Source of the DNA: Lachnospiraceae bacterium | GTDB lineage: Bacteria > Bacillota > Clostridia > Lachnospirales > Lachnospiraceae | Assembly: GCA_024690825.1 (NCBI GenBank) | Contig: JAILOK010000074.1 | Location: 60,330 to 124,329, forward strand | Length of the DNA: 64,000 nt | Direction: 5' to 3' | Shown here: positions 42,714 through 52,011 of the stretch, piece by piece | Layout: each line of letters begins with the position of its first letter | Numbering within the stretch: the first letter of the stretch is position 1 | The notes under the pieces: generated by a model | Database searches by the model: none | Told to the model about the DNA's origin: nothing | What the model saw: the letters and a program-made list of their open reading frames with translations, nothing else | Translations under genes and position numbers: made by a program

Positions 42714-43934
42714 ATGAAAAAGAATCCGTTACTGCTCATCATCATAATTTCATCTCTTATCGTTACAATCCCCGGAATCCTGCTAAATGCCGGAGTGATA
42801 GAAACGACTGAAAGCTATAATTACGGCTTTGACAAGGTCGCCTCATCAAGCACCATACATGAGATAAAAACCCTTGCTTCAGGTCTGGTTACGAGACTTA
42901 CGAGAAACAGGACAAGCGCGCTGGTGGAGGAAACCCTGGAAAATTCGGCAAAAGAACATCCGGAACTTCCGCCGCATACTCCACCCGCAAAACCACAGTC
43001 TGAGGAGAAAAAACCGCAGGATGAAGTACGGGAAGAACCTTCTTCAAAGGAAGATGAAGGGGAAGAGGATGAAAATGAAAACGAAGAGGACGCAGGTGGA
43101 GAGGACGAAAAATACCCTCCGGACGAATGGTACGATCCCGATGTGATCCCGGTCCGCAGTACCGCAAATCCGGTATGGCAGACCGTGGATGATGATTATT
43201 TCCTTGATGCATGCTTTATAGGCGATTCGAGAACAAAGGGATTCGGCATGTATTCGGGTCTCACCACGACTACCTATGCCAAAGTCGGGCTTCAGCTTTA
43301 CAAGGTCTTTGATGACAGGGTCGTGGAAACCGTTGACGGCAAGCTTACCGTTCCCGAAGCGCTCGCCATAGGGCCGCAGTTTTCAAAGATCTATCTGATG
43401 TTCGGTCTAAATGAGATGGGATGGGGCAATGATGATATGTTCATCGATGAGTACTACAAGCTGATAGATACGATAAAAGCTCTTCAGCCCGGAGCCATCA
43501 TCTATGTACAGCAGGTGATCCACGTGTCGAAAAAGAAGATGACGGAATCGCCGACCTTCAGAAATGACAGGATAGATGAGAGGAACGAGCGTCTGCGTGA
43601 AATGGCCATAAATGAAGGGGTTTATTATATTGAACTGAATGAGGTGTTTACGGACGAGGAGGGGAATCTTCCGGAAGGATATTCCTTTGACGGCGTCCAT
43701 ATGTCGGGCGCGACCATGCATATATGGAAGGATTATCTGAAGACACATGCCATAACCGCGGATACGCCGATATTTGAAAAACCGTCGGAAAACGAACCGG
43801 AAGATGCAGAACCGGCAGAGGATGCCGGGGCCGGAGAAGAACCTTCCGAACCGGAACCCGCGCCTGAGCCCGTGCCGGAGCCTGCGCCTGAACCGGCGCC
43901 CGAGCCCGTGCCTGAACTGGCGCCTGAAACATAG
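42714..43934 (+). CDS. SGNH/GDSL-like extracellular acyl-handling protein
   Basis: The 406-residue protein starts at 42714; the frame extends upstream inside the MBOAT gene. It has an N-terminal membrane anchor (about 5-25), an acidic Pro/Glu linker (about 80-145) and a SGNH hydrolase domain (about 155-345). Catalytic residues are Ser172 in IGDSR, Asp326 and His329 in DGVHMSG, with a GLNEMG block III. A Pro-Glu-rich tail of PEPAPEP repeats follows (about 365-406), probably spanning the wall. Together with the MBOAT protein it resembles AlgI/AlgJ- or PatA/PatB-type pairs that O-acetylate exported glycans. The target is unknown. Confidence 0.86.
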   Translation: MKKNPLLLIIIISSLIVTIPGILLNAGVIETTESYNYGFDKVASSSTIHEIKTLASGLVTRLTRNRTSALVEETLENSAKEHPELPPHTPPAKPQSEEKKPQDEVREEPSSKEDEGEEDENENEEDAGGEDEKYPPDEWYDPDVIPVRSTANPVWQTVDDDYFLDACFIGDSRTKGFGMYSGLTTTTYAKVGLQLYKVFDDRVVETVDGKLTVPEALAIGPQFSKIYLMFGLNEMGWGNDDMFIDEYYKLIDTIKALQPGAIIYVQQVIHVSKKKMTESPTFRNDRIDERNERLREMAINEGVYYIELNEVFTDEEGNLPEGYSFDGVHMSGATMHIWKDYLKTHAITADTPIFEKPSENEPEDAEPAEDAGAGEEPSEPEPAPEPVPEPAPEPAPEPVPELAPET

Positions 43935-43961
43935 GTACTTTTTCACAGGAAAGGAGTAAAC

Positions 43962-45140
43962 ATGGAAAACTTTGAATTCTGTCTGCCGACAAAGGTGGTA
44001 TTTGGAAAGGACACAGCTTCCTCTGCGGGGAAACTTATAAAAGATGCCGGATGTAAAAAGGTTCTCATCGTATTCGGAAGTGACCGCATAAAAAAAGACG
44101 GACTTCTTGATACGGTTGAAAGATCGCTTATAGAAAACGGGATCTCATATGAAGAATTCGGGGGAGTCAAACCCAATCCCCTTCTTTCCCATGCAAGAGA
44201 CGGAGTAAAAAAGGCGCTTGAATTCAAGGCGGACCTCATTCTTGCGATCGGGGGCGGGAGCGTCATAGATACGGCAAAGGGCATTGCTCACGGTGCTGCA
44301 AATAAGGACAGCGATCTCTGGGATATCTGGACAAAGAAGGCTCCGATAGTAAGTACTCTTCCCGTAGGTGCCATACTCACGATCCCCGCAGCGGGATCCG
44401 AGATGAGTGATTCGGCAGTCCTTACAAATGAGGAGACCGGGCAGAAACTCGGCATCAATACAGAGTTTAACCGCTGTCTTTTTGCCATAGAGGATCCGTC
44501 ACTGGGACAGACCCTGCCGCAGTGGCAGCTTAAGAACGGTATTGTTGATATCATGATGCATACAATGGAGAGATATTTCATACCCGGGATCACTGCGGAT
44601 CTTACTGACCGCATAGCGGAGGGTGTATTAAAAACAACCCGCGACTGCGGACTTAAAGTATTAAAGGATCAAAGTGATCAGGATGCCATGGCAGATCTTT
44701 GGTGGTGTTCTTCTCTGTCGCACAATAATCTCACGGAATGCGGCAGGGGAAAGGACTTCTCCGTTCACAAGATAGGAATGGCCCTTTCCGCCTTCTTTGA
44801 TTATACTCACGGGGCAACCTTAAGCGCTGTATGGGCGTCATGGGCCAGATATCTATATAAGGACTGTATCGGAAGATTTGCCCAATATGCCCGGATGGTC
44901 TGGGATATAAAAGAAGATGGTGATGAAAAGGCAGCCATAGCCGGAATAGAAGCCACGGAAGAATTCTTCCGCTCCGTGGAAATGCCTGTGTCGCTTGAAG
45001 AACTCGGACTTAAAGATCCGGACGATGACACTCTTCGGAAACTTGCGATGCATGCCACAATAAACGATACGGTCAGACTTTCAAGGATAAGACCGCTTGA
45101 CGCATCGGATATTGTCGAAATATACAGGATGGCAAAGTAA
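43962..45140 (+). CDS. Iron-containing alcohol dehydrogenase (BdhA/YqhD-like)
   Basis: This 392-residue protein starts after GGAAAGGAG. The NAD(P)-binding part contains GGVKPNPLLSHARDGVKKAL and GGGSVIDTAKGIAHG. Metal ligands are expected from the Asp/His of IVDIMMHTMERYF and the His of FDYTHGATLSAVW. The best family match is NAD(P)H-dependent butanol dehydrogenase. It reduces aldehydes to alcohols in fermentation. It is a single gene. Confidence 0.93.
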   Translation: MENFEFCLPTKVVFGKDTASSAGKLIKDAGCKKVLIVFGSDRIKKDGLLDTVERSLIENGISYEEFGGVKPNPLLSHARDGVKKALEFKADLILAIGGGSVIDTAKGIAHGAANKDSDLWDIWTKKAPIVSTLPVGAILTIPAAGSEMSDSAVLTNEETGQKLGINTEFNRCLFAIEDPSLGQTLPQWQLKNGIVDIMMHTMERYFIPGITADLTDRIAEGVLKTTRDCGLKVLKDQSDQDAMADLWWCSSLSHNNLTECGRGKDFSVHKIGMALSAFFDYTHGATLSAVWASWARYLYKDCIGRFAQYARMVWDIKEDGDEKAAIAGIEATEEFFRSVEMPVSLEELGLKDPDDDTLRKLAMHATINDTVRLSRIRPLDASDIVEIYRMAK

Positions 45141-45227
45141 AGGATGCTGCGTTTTTTGGATGTAAAACGGGAATGTGTGATATACTGAAAAAAGCGCTTG
45201 TTTCATTACGGGTTTAAGGAAAAAAAG

Positions 45228-47030
45228 ATGGCTTTGATTTCGGATCAAAATAACGGTGACGATTATTTTACAAAAAAAACATTTCATAAATTTCTGATCC
45301 CCACGGTTGTATCGCTGGGAGGAACTCTGGTGGCCGGTTTTGCAAACACCCTGCTTGCCGGACGCTTCCTCGGAAAAGACGCACTCTCCGTCATGGGGCT
45401 TCTGCAGAGTTTCACCTTTCTGTATTCCATGCTTGGGTGCCTCATATCCATCGGCGCATCCACAAGGGCGGCTGTGGCTTTGGGAAAAGGAGACGGTGAT
45501 ACCGCCGCAAAATATGAGTGGATGGCTTTAGTGCTGTCTTTTGTGATCCCTATGCTTATTTCGCTTGCCTGCCTTCTTGACTTTAAGCAGGTATTTTCGT
45601 TTCTTGGAGGAGATGCCGAGGCTTACGCAGCAGGAGCAGGCTACGGAAGGATCGTCATAGCCTTCGGTTTCCTGAATACACTCATCTATTTTCCCTTCAA
45701 CTTTCTGCGTCTCATCGGCAAGGGACGCTTTTCCACTTTTGCTTACGGCTCCATGGGAATAATTGACATTATACTGGTCTATGCTTTTCTGAAGTCGGGG
45801 ATGGGCATCACCGGCATAGCGGCGGGCTATGTCATCTCAACGGCGGCAGCCTGTGTGATAAGCCTTTTCTTCCTTTTCACAAAGAACCGCCTCTTCAAAA
45901 TGAAGAGACCGTCCTTGAAGGATATCCTGCCCATGACAAAGCATATCATTTCATATGGAAGCGCTTCGGCCCTCAACAACCTCTGCAGGATGTTCAGGAC
46001 AGCGGTAATGAATATCATTGTTTCAAAATACCTCGGTGATGACGGTCTGGCATCCCTTGCAGTCGGTTTTTCCATCATGAACCTCGCATCGGCGACAGTC
46101 ACAGGCTTCGGGCAGGCGGTCTCACCGATAATAGGAGTGCTTCATGGGGAGAGAGACAGGGGCGCCCAGAGGCAGACAGTGGTGATTGCGTCTGTTAATG
46201 CCATGATCTTCCATGTTGCGGCTGCGGCCGTGATCTGTATATTTGCATCACCGATCGCACGGGTATTCGGAGTGACGGGAGACGTCCATGTGGCTGACAC
46301 GGCGCTGCTGATACGCCTTGTGGCAGTAAGTCTTATCCCGTCGGCGGTCATGAATGTGCTCATTTATTATTACACGGCAATAGGGGAGAATATCGGTTCC
46401 ATGATCCTTACAGCGATGCATGTGCTGGTCTTTCCGATTGTTTTCTGCGCAGTTCATTTTGCCAGCGACCACTCTGTATGGTACGGGATGTCATTTACCC
46501 TGGCAGAGCTTCTGGACTTCGGAGTCATGGTGCTTTACAGTGTGTTCAGGAGAAAGAAGCGCAGCGATCTTGCGGGGATCCTGCTTGAGGAAAAAGTCTA
46601 TTCGGAAAAGTTTTTTGCAACCTGTTCGGACGGTACGGAAGACGGAGCGGTAAAAACTTCGGGCGAGGTGGTTGCTTTCTGTGAAGAAAATGAAGTCGAT
46701 CCCATGCTCTGCATGAAGCTGCCACTGGTCGTGGAGGAACTGCTCGTGATACTGTCAAGACACTGTGCCACTGAGTCGGAGTTTAGGGTGGATGTCAGGA
46801 TATCGCTTACGAATGATGAAGTTATCATGCGAATGAGATGCGGCGGTATGATATTTAATCCTATAGAATGGTTCAGGGACAGAAAGGAAAAACTGAGCCC
46901 GGAAAAATTTTTGGAGGACGAAAGTTTCGGCATGAATGTTGTGGATAAACTGGCGCGCAAGGTCAAATACTCCAATGTATTTGACATGAATAATCTTATT
47001 ATTACAATGGGGACGGCAGCAGCCAAATGA
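45228..47030 (+). CDS. MATE exporter fused to a C-terminal HATPase-like regulatory domain
   Basis: Start 45228 follows AAGGAAAAAAAG. The 600-residue protein is a MATE transporter (about 12 helices, residues 10-440; LIPTVVSLGGTLVAGFANTLL near the start) with an extra soluble domain (about 455-600). That domain resembles RsbW/SpoIIAB-type HATPases: LPLVVEELLVILSRHC as the N-box helix, GGMIFNPIEWF as a G1-like loop, ESFGMNVVDKLARKVKYSNV as the G2 helix and NLIITMG as the last strand. The N-box Asn reads Ile and the G1 Asp is missing, so ATP binding is doubtful. The next gene overlaps by four bases and a PP2C phosphatase follows, so phosphorylation-linked control is inferred. Confidence 0.88.
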   Translation: MALISDQNNGDDYFTKKTFHKFLIPTVVSLGGTLVAGFANTLLAGRFLGKDALSVMGLLQSFTFLYSMLGCLISIGASTRAAVALGKGDGDTAAKYEWMALVLSFVIPMLISLACLLDFKQVFSFLGGDAEAYAAGAGYGRIVIAFGFLNTLIYFPFNFLRLIGKGRFSTFAYGSMGIIDIILVYAFLKSGMGITGIAAGYVISTAAACVISLFFLFTKNRLFKMKRPSLKDILPMTKHIISYGSASALNNLCRMFRTAVMNIIVSKYLGDDGLASLAVGFSIMNLASATVTGFGQAVSPIIGVLHGERDRGAQRQTVVIASVNAMIFHVAAAAVICIFASPIARVFGVTGDVHVADTALLIRLVAVSLIPSAVMNVLIYYYTAIGENIGSMILTAMHVLVFPIVFCAVHFASDHSVWYGMSFTLAELLDFGVMVLYSVFRRKKRSDLAGILLEEKVYSEKFFATCSDGTEDGAVKTSGEVVAFCEENEVDPMLCMKLPLVVEELLVILSRHCATESEFRVDVRISLTNDEVIMRMRCGGMIFNPIEWFRDRKEKLSPEKFLEDESFGMNVVDKLARKVKYSNVFDMNNLIITMGTAAAK

Positions 47031-48079
47031 GTGATACGAAAGAAAGAAAAGTAACATTATTCAGCAAAAAAAAGAATGACGAAAAGACCTTTACCTTAAG
47101 ATCATTTGTTTACGGGGATGAGCGATCCGTGATAGAATGTGTTCGTGAAGAATACGGCGACACCTATTACCGCAGGGAGTACTATGACGAGGATCTGCTT
47201 AGAAAGGAAGTGGAATCCGGAAAACTGCTTCTGTATCTGGCATGTTTCAACGACGAGGTGTGCGGATTTCAGTCACTGATCCGTTATGCTCCCGAAGAGT
47301 CCAGGATAGAGGCGGCCTCACAGATATTCAAAAAGGCATACAGAGGATATGGGCTGCCCTTTGAACTTGTAAAGTATACATATGAGATCGCAAGGGACTA
47401 TCACCCGAGCTGCATATATGCTTCGACGGTCGTATTTCACAGCATCACCCAGAATATGTGCGAGCTTGTCGGTATGGTTCCCGTTGCGTTCAATCTCGGC
47501 AGTCATCTGACATCAGCGATGCATAACAGCTTCTGGCTCGGAGACAGTGAAAAATATGCCCAGGCAATACTCATCCTTCCGGTCGACAAAAAAAATGCCG
47601 GAAGGGTCTATATACATGAGGACATTGCCGGAAAGGCTGCAAAAATCTACGCCGATCTTGGCGTGGATGCGGATATCGCCACATCGGGCGATGATGAAAA
47701 AAATGCGGCCGTATCCGGAAAAGAGAGCTGCTTCGATGTTTCGGTAAACGAAAGAGAGCAGAGCATAAGCATAAAGGTCCATTCCATAGGCGATGATCTT
47801 CTCTGTAAGATCAGGGAGATAAAGGATTCACATTCCGGCAAATACTGGACCATACAGCTGATACTGCCGGTTGACAGGCCGGAGGCTCTGAAAGCTTATG
47901 AAGCACTTGATAAAGAAGGCTTTTACTTTGTGGGCTTAAGGCCTTTATGCTCGGACACGGAACAGATATTCCTGCAGTATACGGGAGATGTGTATTTTGA
48001 TTTTGCAGACTTTAAGCTTACCCCAAAATTTGAGCAACTGTTACAAATGATAAGGAATGCAGAGGATGGAAAAGATTAA
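47027..48079 (+). CDS. GNAT-like N-acetyltransferase with C-terminal extension
   Basis: This 350-residue soluble protein starts in the previous stop (ATGA). Residues about 20-160 look like a GNAT fold: TLRSFVYGDERSVIECVREE, LYLACFNDEVCGFQSLIRY, and the acetyl-CoA loop region FKKAYRGYGLPFELVKYTYE. Residues 185-350 form a second alpha/beta domain (VYIHEDIAGKAAKIYADLGV, WTIQLILPVDRPEALKAYEA) with no clear family, perhaps ACT-like. Substrate unknown. Tight coupling on both sides places it in the MATE-HATPase/PP2C unit. Confidence 0.78.
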   Translation: MSDTKERKVTLFSKKKNDEKTFTLRSFVYGDERSVIECVREEYGDTYYRREYYDEDLLRKEVESGKLLLYLACFNDEVCGFQSLIRYAPEESRIEAASQIFKKAYRGYGLPFELVKYTYEIARDYHPSCIYASTVVFHSITQNMCELVGMVPVAFNLGSHLTSAMHNSFWLGDSEKYAQAILILPVDKKNAGRVYIHEDIAGKAAKIYADLGVDADIATSGDDEKNAAVSGKESCFDVSVNEREQSISIKVHSIGDDLLCKIREIKDSHSGKYWTIQLILPVDRPEALKAYEALDKEGFYFVGLRPLCSDTEQIFLQYTGDVYFDFADFKLTPKFEQLLQMIRNAEDGKD

Positions 48080-50237
48080 GATCAATAAAAAAAGATCGCT
48101 GGGAACAACGATACTTGTTGCGATGGTAGCGCTTGTTGTGCTCACGCTGCTCGTGATCACCGTCGTGTTAATGATACGCATTAGCACCATGCAGAGAGTA
48201 CTGGTAGAGTACAACGGCAGGCTTGGAGACAGGGCGGCCGAAATATCCACCGCCTCCATGGAAGCGGAGGTTACCGAAAGACTCATGGAGATAGCGGGAG
48301 GCCAGGCGGATATCGTCGATTCCAATTTCTCGCATTTCAAGGCGACTGTTGAACTTCTTGCAAGTGACGCGGAATATCTTTATGAGCATGCGGGTGATTT
48401 CGGAAGGATAAAGGTTGAGGAACCGAAAGCGGAAAATGACGGAAAACTCGTTGTCCATATCACTCACAGCAAGAATACGGACATGTCGGATCCTGCAGTC
48501 ATAGACGAGGCAGGACTTTTGGGCAATGAATCCAACACGCTCATGTCTGCCCATGCGGGTAACCCTTCGATGGCAAAATGCTATATTGCAACGGAATCGG
48601 GTCTCATGATAGAGGCTGACAAGGATTCATCAGCCAAGATAGGGGAAGACGGCAAAGTGATGTTTTACGAGGCTGCGGAACGTCCCTGGTATATAGGCAC
48701 AAAGAACGCAAGAGACACATTCTTTACAAATGTTACTCCTGAGGCGAACGGCAAGAGGATCGGCATGATGTGCGGAAGTCCGGTAACAAAATACGGCCAG
48801 TTCATGGGTGTGGCCTGCGCCGGAATGTATCTGGATGATCTGGACAAAATGGTACAGTCAACGAAGCTCGGTGATGACGGCATAGCATGTATCGTAAATA
48901 ATCAGGGCCAGCTTCTGTTCTCCTCGGAAAACTCGGGAGAACTTTCGATCACAAAGGAAACAGCAGATTTCGACTTAAGGAATTCCGATAATAAGGACCT
49001 TGCAGGTCTGGTTACCGATGCCATGAGCGGTGTTGAGGCATACCGCGTGATAGAGGTAAACAATAAAAGATACTGTACGGCATTTGCTTACATGGATACC
49101 GTAGGCTGGTCATTCCTCATCATGCTTCCGGAAGAACAGGTCCAGCAGCCTACAGAGGATCTGCTTCAGGAGATCATGGGCATCACTTATGAAGCTGAAG
49201 GACAGACAAGCAGCGCGATCAGGCAGCTTATTGTGGGAATCGTTTCCGTAGGTGTCATGGCTATCCTTCTTGCATTCATACTTGCTTATTTCATTTCAAG
49301 ATACATAGTTGCTCCGTTAAAGCAGCTTACGAGCAAAGTCGCAAACCTTCAGGGTGATGATCTCGAGTTTGAATGGGAGGATGTAAACGAAGAGGAGATA
49401 CAGCTTCTGGCGCAGTCATTTGGGAATATGACGCAGCGCATGAAGGACTATATCGCTGAGGTTACAAGAATAACTGCCGAGAAAGAAAAGATAGGCGCAG
49501 AGCTTTCGGTAGCGACCCAGATACAGGCGGATATGCTTCCGAGGATATTCCCGCCGTTCCCTGAGAGGAAGGAATTTGAGATATACGCGACCATGGATCC
49601 GGCAAAAGAGGTCGGCGGCGATTTCTACGACTTCTTCCTTATCGACGACGATCACCTTGGACTGGTGGTTGCGGATGTGTCGGGCAAGGGAGTTCCCGCA
49701 GCGCTTTTCATGGTCATAGCAAAGACTCTCATCAAAAACAGGGCGCTCATGCATGGCTCGCCTTCAGAAGTCTTATCCTATGCTAATGAACAGTTATGCG
49801 AGGGAAATGAAGCTGAACTGTTTGTAACCGTGTGGTTTGCCATCGTGGAGATATCGACAGGCAAGGGTGTGGCGGCAAATGCCGGACACGAGCATCCTGC
49901 CATCAAGCGCGCTGGCGGAAAATGGGAACTTGCCGTTTACCGTCATTCACCGGCTGTCGCAACCATGGAAGGCCTTAAGTTCAGGGAGCATGAATTTGAG
50001 CTTCATCCGGGTGATGAACTGTATGTTTATACCGACGGCGTTCCGGAGGCGACCAATGTCCATGATGAACTCTTTGGAGAGGAACGCATGCTCGAATCGC
50101 TCAACCGTGATGTGAATGCGGATGTCCAGAAGCTGCTTCAGACGGTAAAGAGAGATGTTGAGCTGTTTACGGGAGAGGCGCCGCAGTTTGATGATATCAC
50201 CATGCTGGGCTTCAGATATTTCGGTAAGAAGGAGTGA
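48066..50237 (+). CDS. Cache-HAMP-PP2C (RsbU/SpoIIE-type) membrane phosphatase
   Basis: About 723 residues from 48066, where AAGGA lies nine bases upstream; ATG 48057 is an alternative. A membrane helix (about 12-35) is followed by a large outward dCache sensor (about 45-375; RPWYIGTKNARDTFFTNV, GVACAGMYLDDLDKMV). A second helix (about 395-418), HAMP (about 419-475), and a PP2C/SpoIIE phosphatase (about 495-723) follow. Metal and catalytic motifs are KEVGGDFYDFF, VVADVSGKGVPAALFM, NAGHEHPA, YVYTDGVPEATN and FDDITMLGF. It should dephosphorylate an anti-anti-sigma-type partner in response to an external ligand. No STAS protein is encoded in the window. Its start lies inside the GNAT gene. Confidence 0.93.
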   Translation: MEKIKINKKRSLGTTILVAMVALVVLTLLVITVVLMIRISTMQRVLVEYNGRLGDRAAEISTASMEAEVTERLMEIAGGQADIVDSNFSHFKATVELLASDAEYLYEHAGDFGRIKVEEPKAENDGKLVVHITHSKNTDMSDPAVIDEAGLLGNESNTLMSAHAGNPSMAKCYIATESGLMIEADKDSSAKIGEDGKVMFYEAAERPWYIGTKNARDTFFTNVTPEANGKRIGMMCGSPVTKYGQFMGVACAGMYLDDLDKMVQSTKLGDDGIACIVNNQGQLLFSSENSGELSITKETADFDLRNSDNKDLAGLVTDAMSGVEAYRVIEVNNKRYCTAFAYMDTVGWSFLIMLPEEQVQQPTEDLLQEIMGITYEAEGQTSSAIRQLIVGIVSVGVMAILLAFILAYFISRYIVAPLKQLTSKVANLQGDDLEFEWEDVNEEEIQLLAQSFGNMTQRMKDYIAEVTRITAEKEKIGAELSVATQIQADMLPRIFPPFPERKEFEIYATMDPAKEVGGDFYDFFLIDDDHLGLVVADVSGKGVPAALFMVIAKTLIKNRALMHGSPSEVLSYANEQLCEGNEAELFVTVWFAIVEISTGKGVAANAGHEHPAIKRAGGKWELAVYRHSPAVATMEGLKFREHEFELHPGDELYVYTDGVPEATNVHDELFGEERMLESLNRDVNADVQKLLQTVKRDVELFTGEAPQFDDITMLGFRYFGKKE

Positions 50238-50245
50238 CAGGAAAA

Positions 50246-51130
50246 ATGATCAGAAGCATGACAGGTTTCGGCCGATGCGAGATTTCGGATAATAATAAAA
50301 AATATACGGTCGAGATCAAGGCCGTAAACCACAGATACCTGGAACTTAATACAAAACTCCAGAAGAGTCTGGCCTGCTTTGATGTTGCTGTCAGAAATGT
50401 GGCAAAGGAATACGCCGAACGCGGCAAGGTGGATATTTTTGTCAGCATGGAAGATGACGGACGGCTTTCCGGCAAGGTGAGGTATAATAAGGACATAGCT
50501 GTTCAGTACATGAATTATCTCAGGGAAATGGCAGATGAATTCGGTCTTGAAAATGATGTCAGACTTTCAAATCTTTCAAGATATCCCGATGTATTTACGA
50601 TGGAGGATGAAAGCCTTGATGAGGATGAACAGTGGAAAAGTCTGGAAAAGTGCTTAAGAGGAGCCTTTGAAAACTTTGTTGCCTCAAGGGTTGAAGAGGG
50701 AACAAACTTAAAAAATGACCTGCTCTCAAAGCTTGATATCATGAAAAAAAATGTGGAGACGATAGAAGAGCGCTCTCCCCGTATAATAGAAGAATACAGG
50801 AAAAAGATCACGGAAAGGATAGAGGAGCTTCTGGCTCCCACCGGCGCCCAGATCGACGAGGGAAGGATCATTACCGAGGTCACCATATTTGCCGATAAGG
50901 TTTGCGTTGACGAAGAGATCGTGAGACTGAAGAGTCATATAGAAAGTATGCGGCAGTGTCTTGAAAAAGGTGATTCCTGCGGCAGGAAGCTTGATTTTAT
51001 CGCGCAGGAGATGAATCGCGAAGCAAATACGACACTTTCAAAAGCAAATGATCTTTTCCTTTCGGATACAGCGATCGAACTTAAATCTGTCATCGAAAAG
51101 ATACGCGAGCAGGTACAGAATATTGAGTGA
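50246..51130 (+). CDS. yicC: YicC family endoribonuclease
   Basis: This 294-residue protein starts with the family hallmark MIRSMTGFGR, with GACAGGAAAA upstream. The N-terminal domain includes EIKAVNHRYLELNTKLQKSL, and the DUF1732 C-terminal end reads KLDFIAQEMNREANTTLSKA. E. coli YicC is a ribonuclease affecting small RNAs. In Clostridia the gene commonly stands with remA, gmk and rpoZ, as here. Confidence 0.95.
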   Translation: MIRSMTGFGRCEISDNNKKYTVEIKAVNHRYLELNTKLQKSLACFDVAVRNVAKEYAERGKVDIFVSMEDDGRLSGKVRYNKDIAVQYMNYLREMADEFGLENDVRLSNLSRYPDVFTMEDESLDEDEQWKSLEKCLRGAFENFVASRVEEGTNLKNDLLSKLDIMKKNVETIEERSPRIIEEYRKKITERIEELLAPTGAQIDEGRIITEVTIFADKVCVDEEIVRLKSHIESMRQCLEKGDSCGRKLDFIAQEMNREANTTLSKANDLFLSDTAIELKSVIEKIREQVQNIE

Positions 51131-51389
51131 TCTGATCAATGTCGGTTTTGGAAATATAGTGAACATGGACAGTGTCACGGCCATAGTCAGTTCCGATTCG
51201 GCTCCCGCCAAAAGAATGGTAAAAAATGCCAAAGCGGAAGGATTTGCCATTGATGCCACTCACGGCAGAAAGGCAAAGGCGGTGATAGTTATGGATAATA
51301 ATCACATCGTTCTGTCTGCCCTTGCTCCGGAAACATTGTACTTAAGATCTGTTGAGAAACAGGAGAAAAAAGATGCAAAAGATCAATAA
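51123..51389 (+). CDS. remA: RemA-like regulator (DUF370)
   Basis: About 88 residues from a TTG start at 51123 overlapping the yicC stop; GCAGGT lies about 8 bases upstream. The sequence SDLINVGFGNIVNMDSVTAI, DSAPAKRMVKNAKAEG, DATHGRKAKAVIVMDNNHI and VLSALAPETL match DUF370 throughout. In Bacillus RemA is a DNA-binding activator of matrix genes. The TTG start suggests low expression. Its 3' end overlaps the gmk start. Confidence 0.93.
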   Translation: MSDLINVGFGNIVNMDSVTAIVSSDSAPAKRMVKNAKAEGFAIDATHGRKAKAVIVMDNNHIVLSALAPETLYLRSVEKQEKKDAKDQ

Positions 51390-52008
51390 TCGTGGTATAC
51401 TTACAGTCGTTTCGGGGTTTGCAGGATCCGGCAAGGGGACACTGATGAAAAAGCTCCTTGAAGATTATGACTGTTACGCTCTTTCCGTGTCCGCGACATC
51501 GAGATCTCCGAGACCCGGAGAAGAGGAAGGCGTCAGTTATTTTTATAAGACCCGCGATGAATTTGAAAAGATGATCGAAAATGACGAGCTTCTGGAGCAT
51601 GCCGAGTATGTCGGAAATTATTACGGTACTCCGAAGGAATATGTCTTTTCGAAACTTGATGAAGGCTTTGATGTGATCCTTGAGATAGAGATCCAGGGAG
51701 CCATGCAGATCAGGGAAAAGTATCCGGACACCCTTCTCGTTTTTGTATTGCCGCCCTCGGCATCGGAATTAAAGAACAGGCTGGTGGGAAGGGGAACCGA
51801 AACTCCCGAAGTGATCGAAAAAAGGATGACGCGGGCAGCCGCCGAATCCGAAGGCATCGAAAAATATGATTATATCGTTATCAACGATGATATAGATGAA
51901 TGCGCAAAGCAGCTGCATGAGATAATAAAAGCAGCGCACTTTACACCGTCTCATCAGGCGGATTTCATAGCAGATATAAGAAAAGAATTAAAAGAAAGGA
52001 AGAATTGA
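51373..52008 (+). CDS. gmk: Guanylate kinase
   Basis: Start 51373 follows CAGGAG. The 211-residue enzyme phosphorylates GMP to GDP. P-loop GFAGSGKGT (about 14-22; the usual GPSG is GFAG), the GMP-binding block SVSATSRSPRPGEEEGVSYF, EHAEYVGNYYGTPKEYV, and VILEIEIQGAMQIR are present. Neighbours remA and rpoZ are the usual ones. Confidence 0.96.
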   Translation: MQKINNRGILTVVSGFAGSGKGTLMKKLLEDYDCYALSVSATSRSPRPGEEEGVSYFYKTRDEFEKMIENDELLEHAEYVGNYYGTPKEYVFSKLDEGFDVILEIEIQGAMQIREKYPDTLLVFVLPPSASELKNRLVGRGTETPEVIEKRMTRAAAESEGIEKYDYIVINDDIDECAKQLHEIIKAAHFTPSHQADFIADIRKELKERKN

Positions 52009-52011
52009 AAA

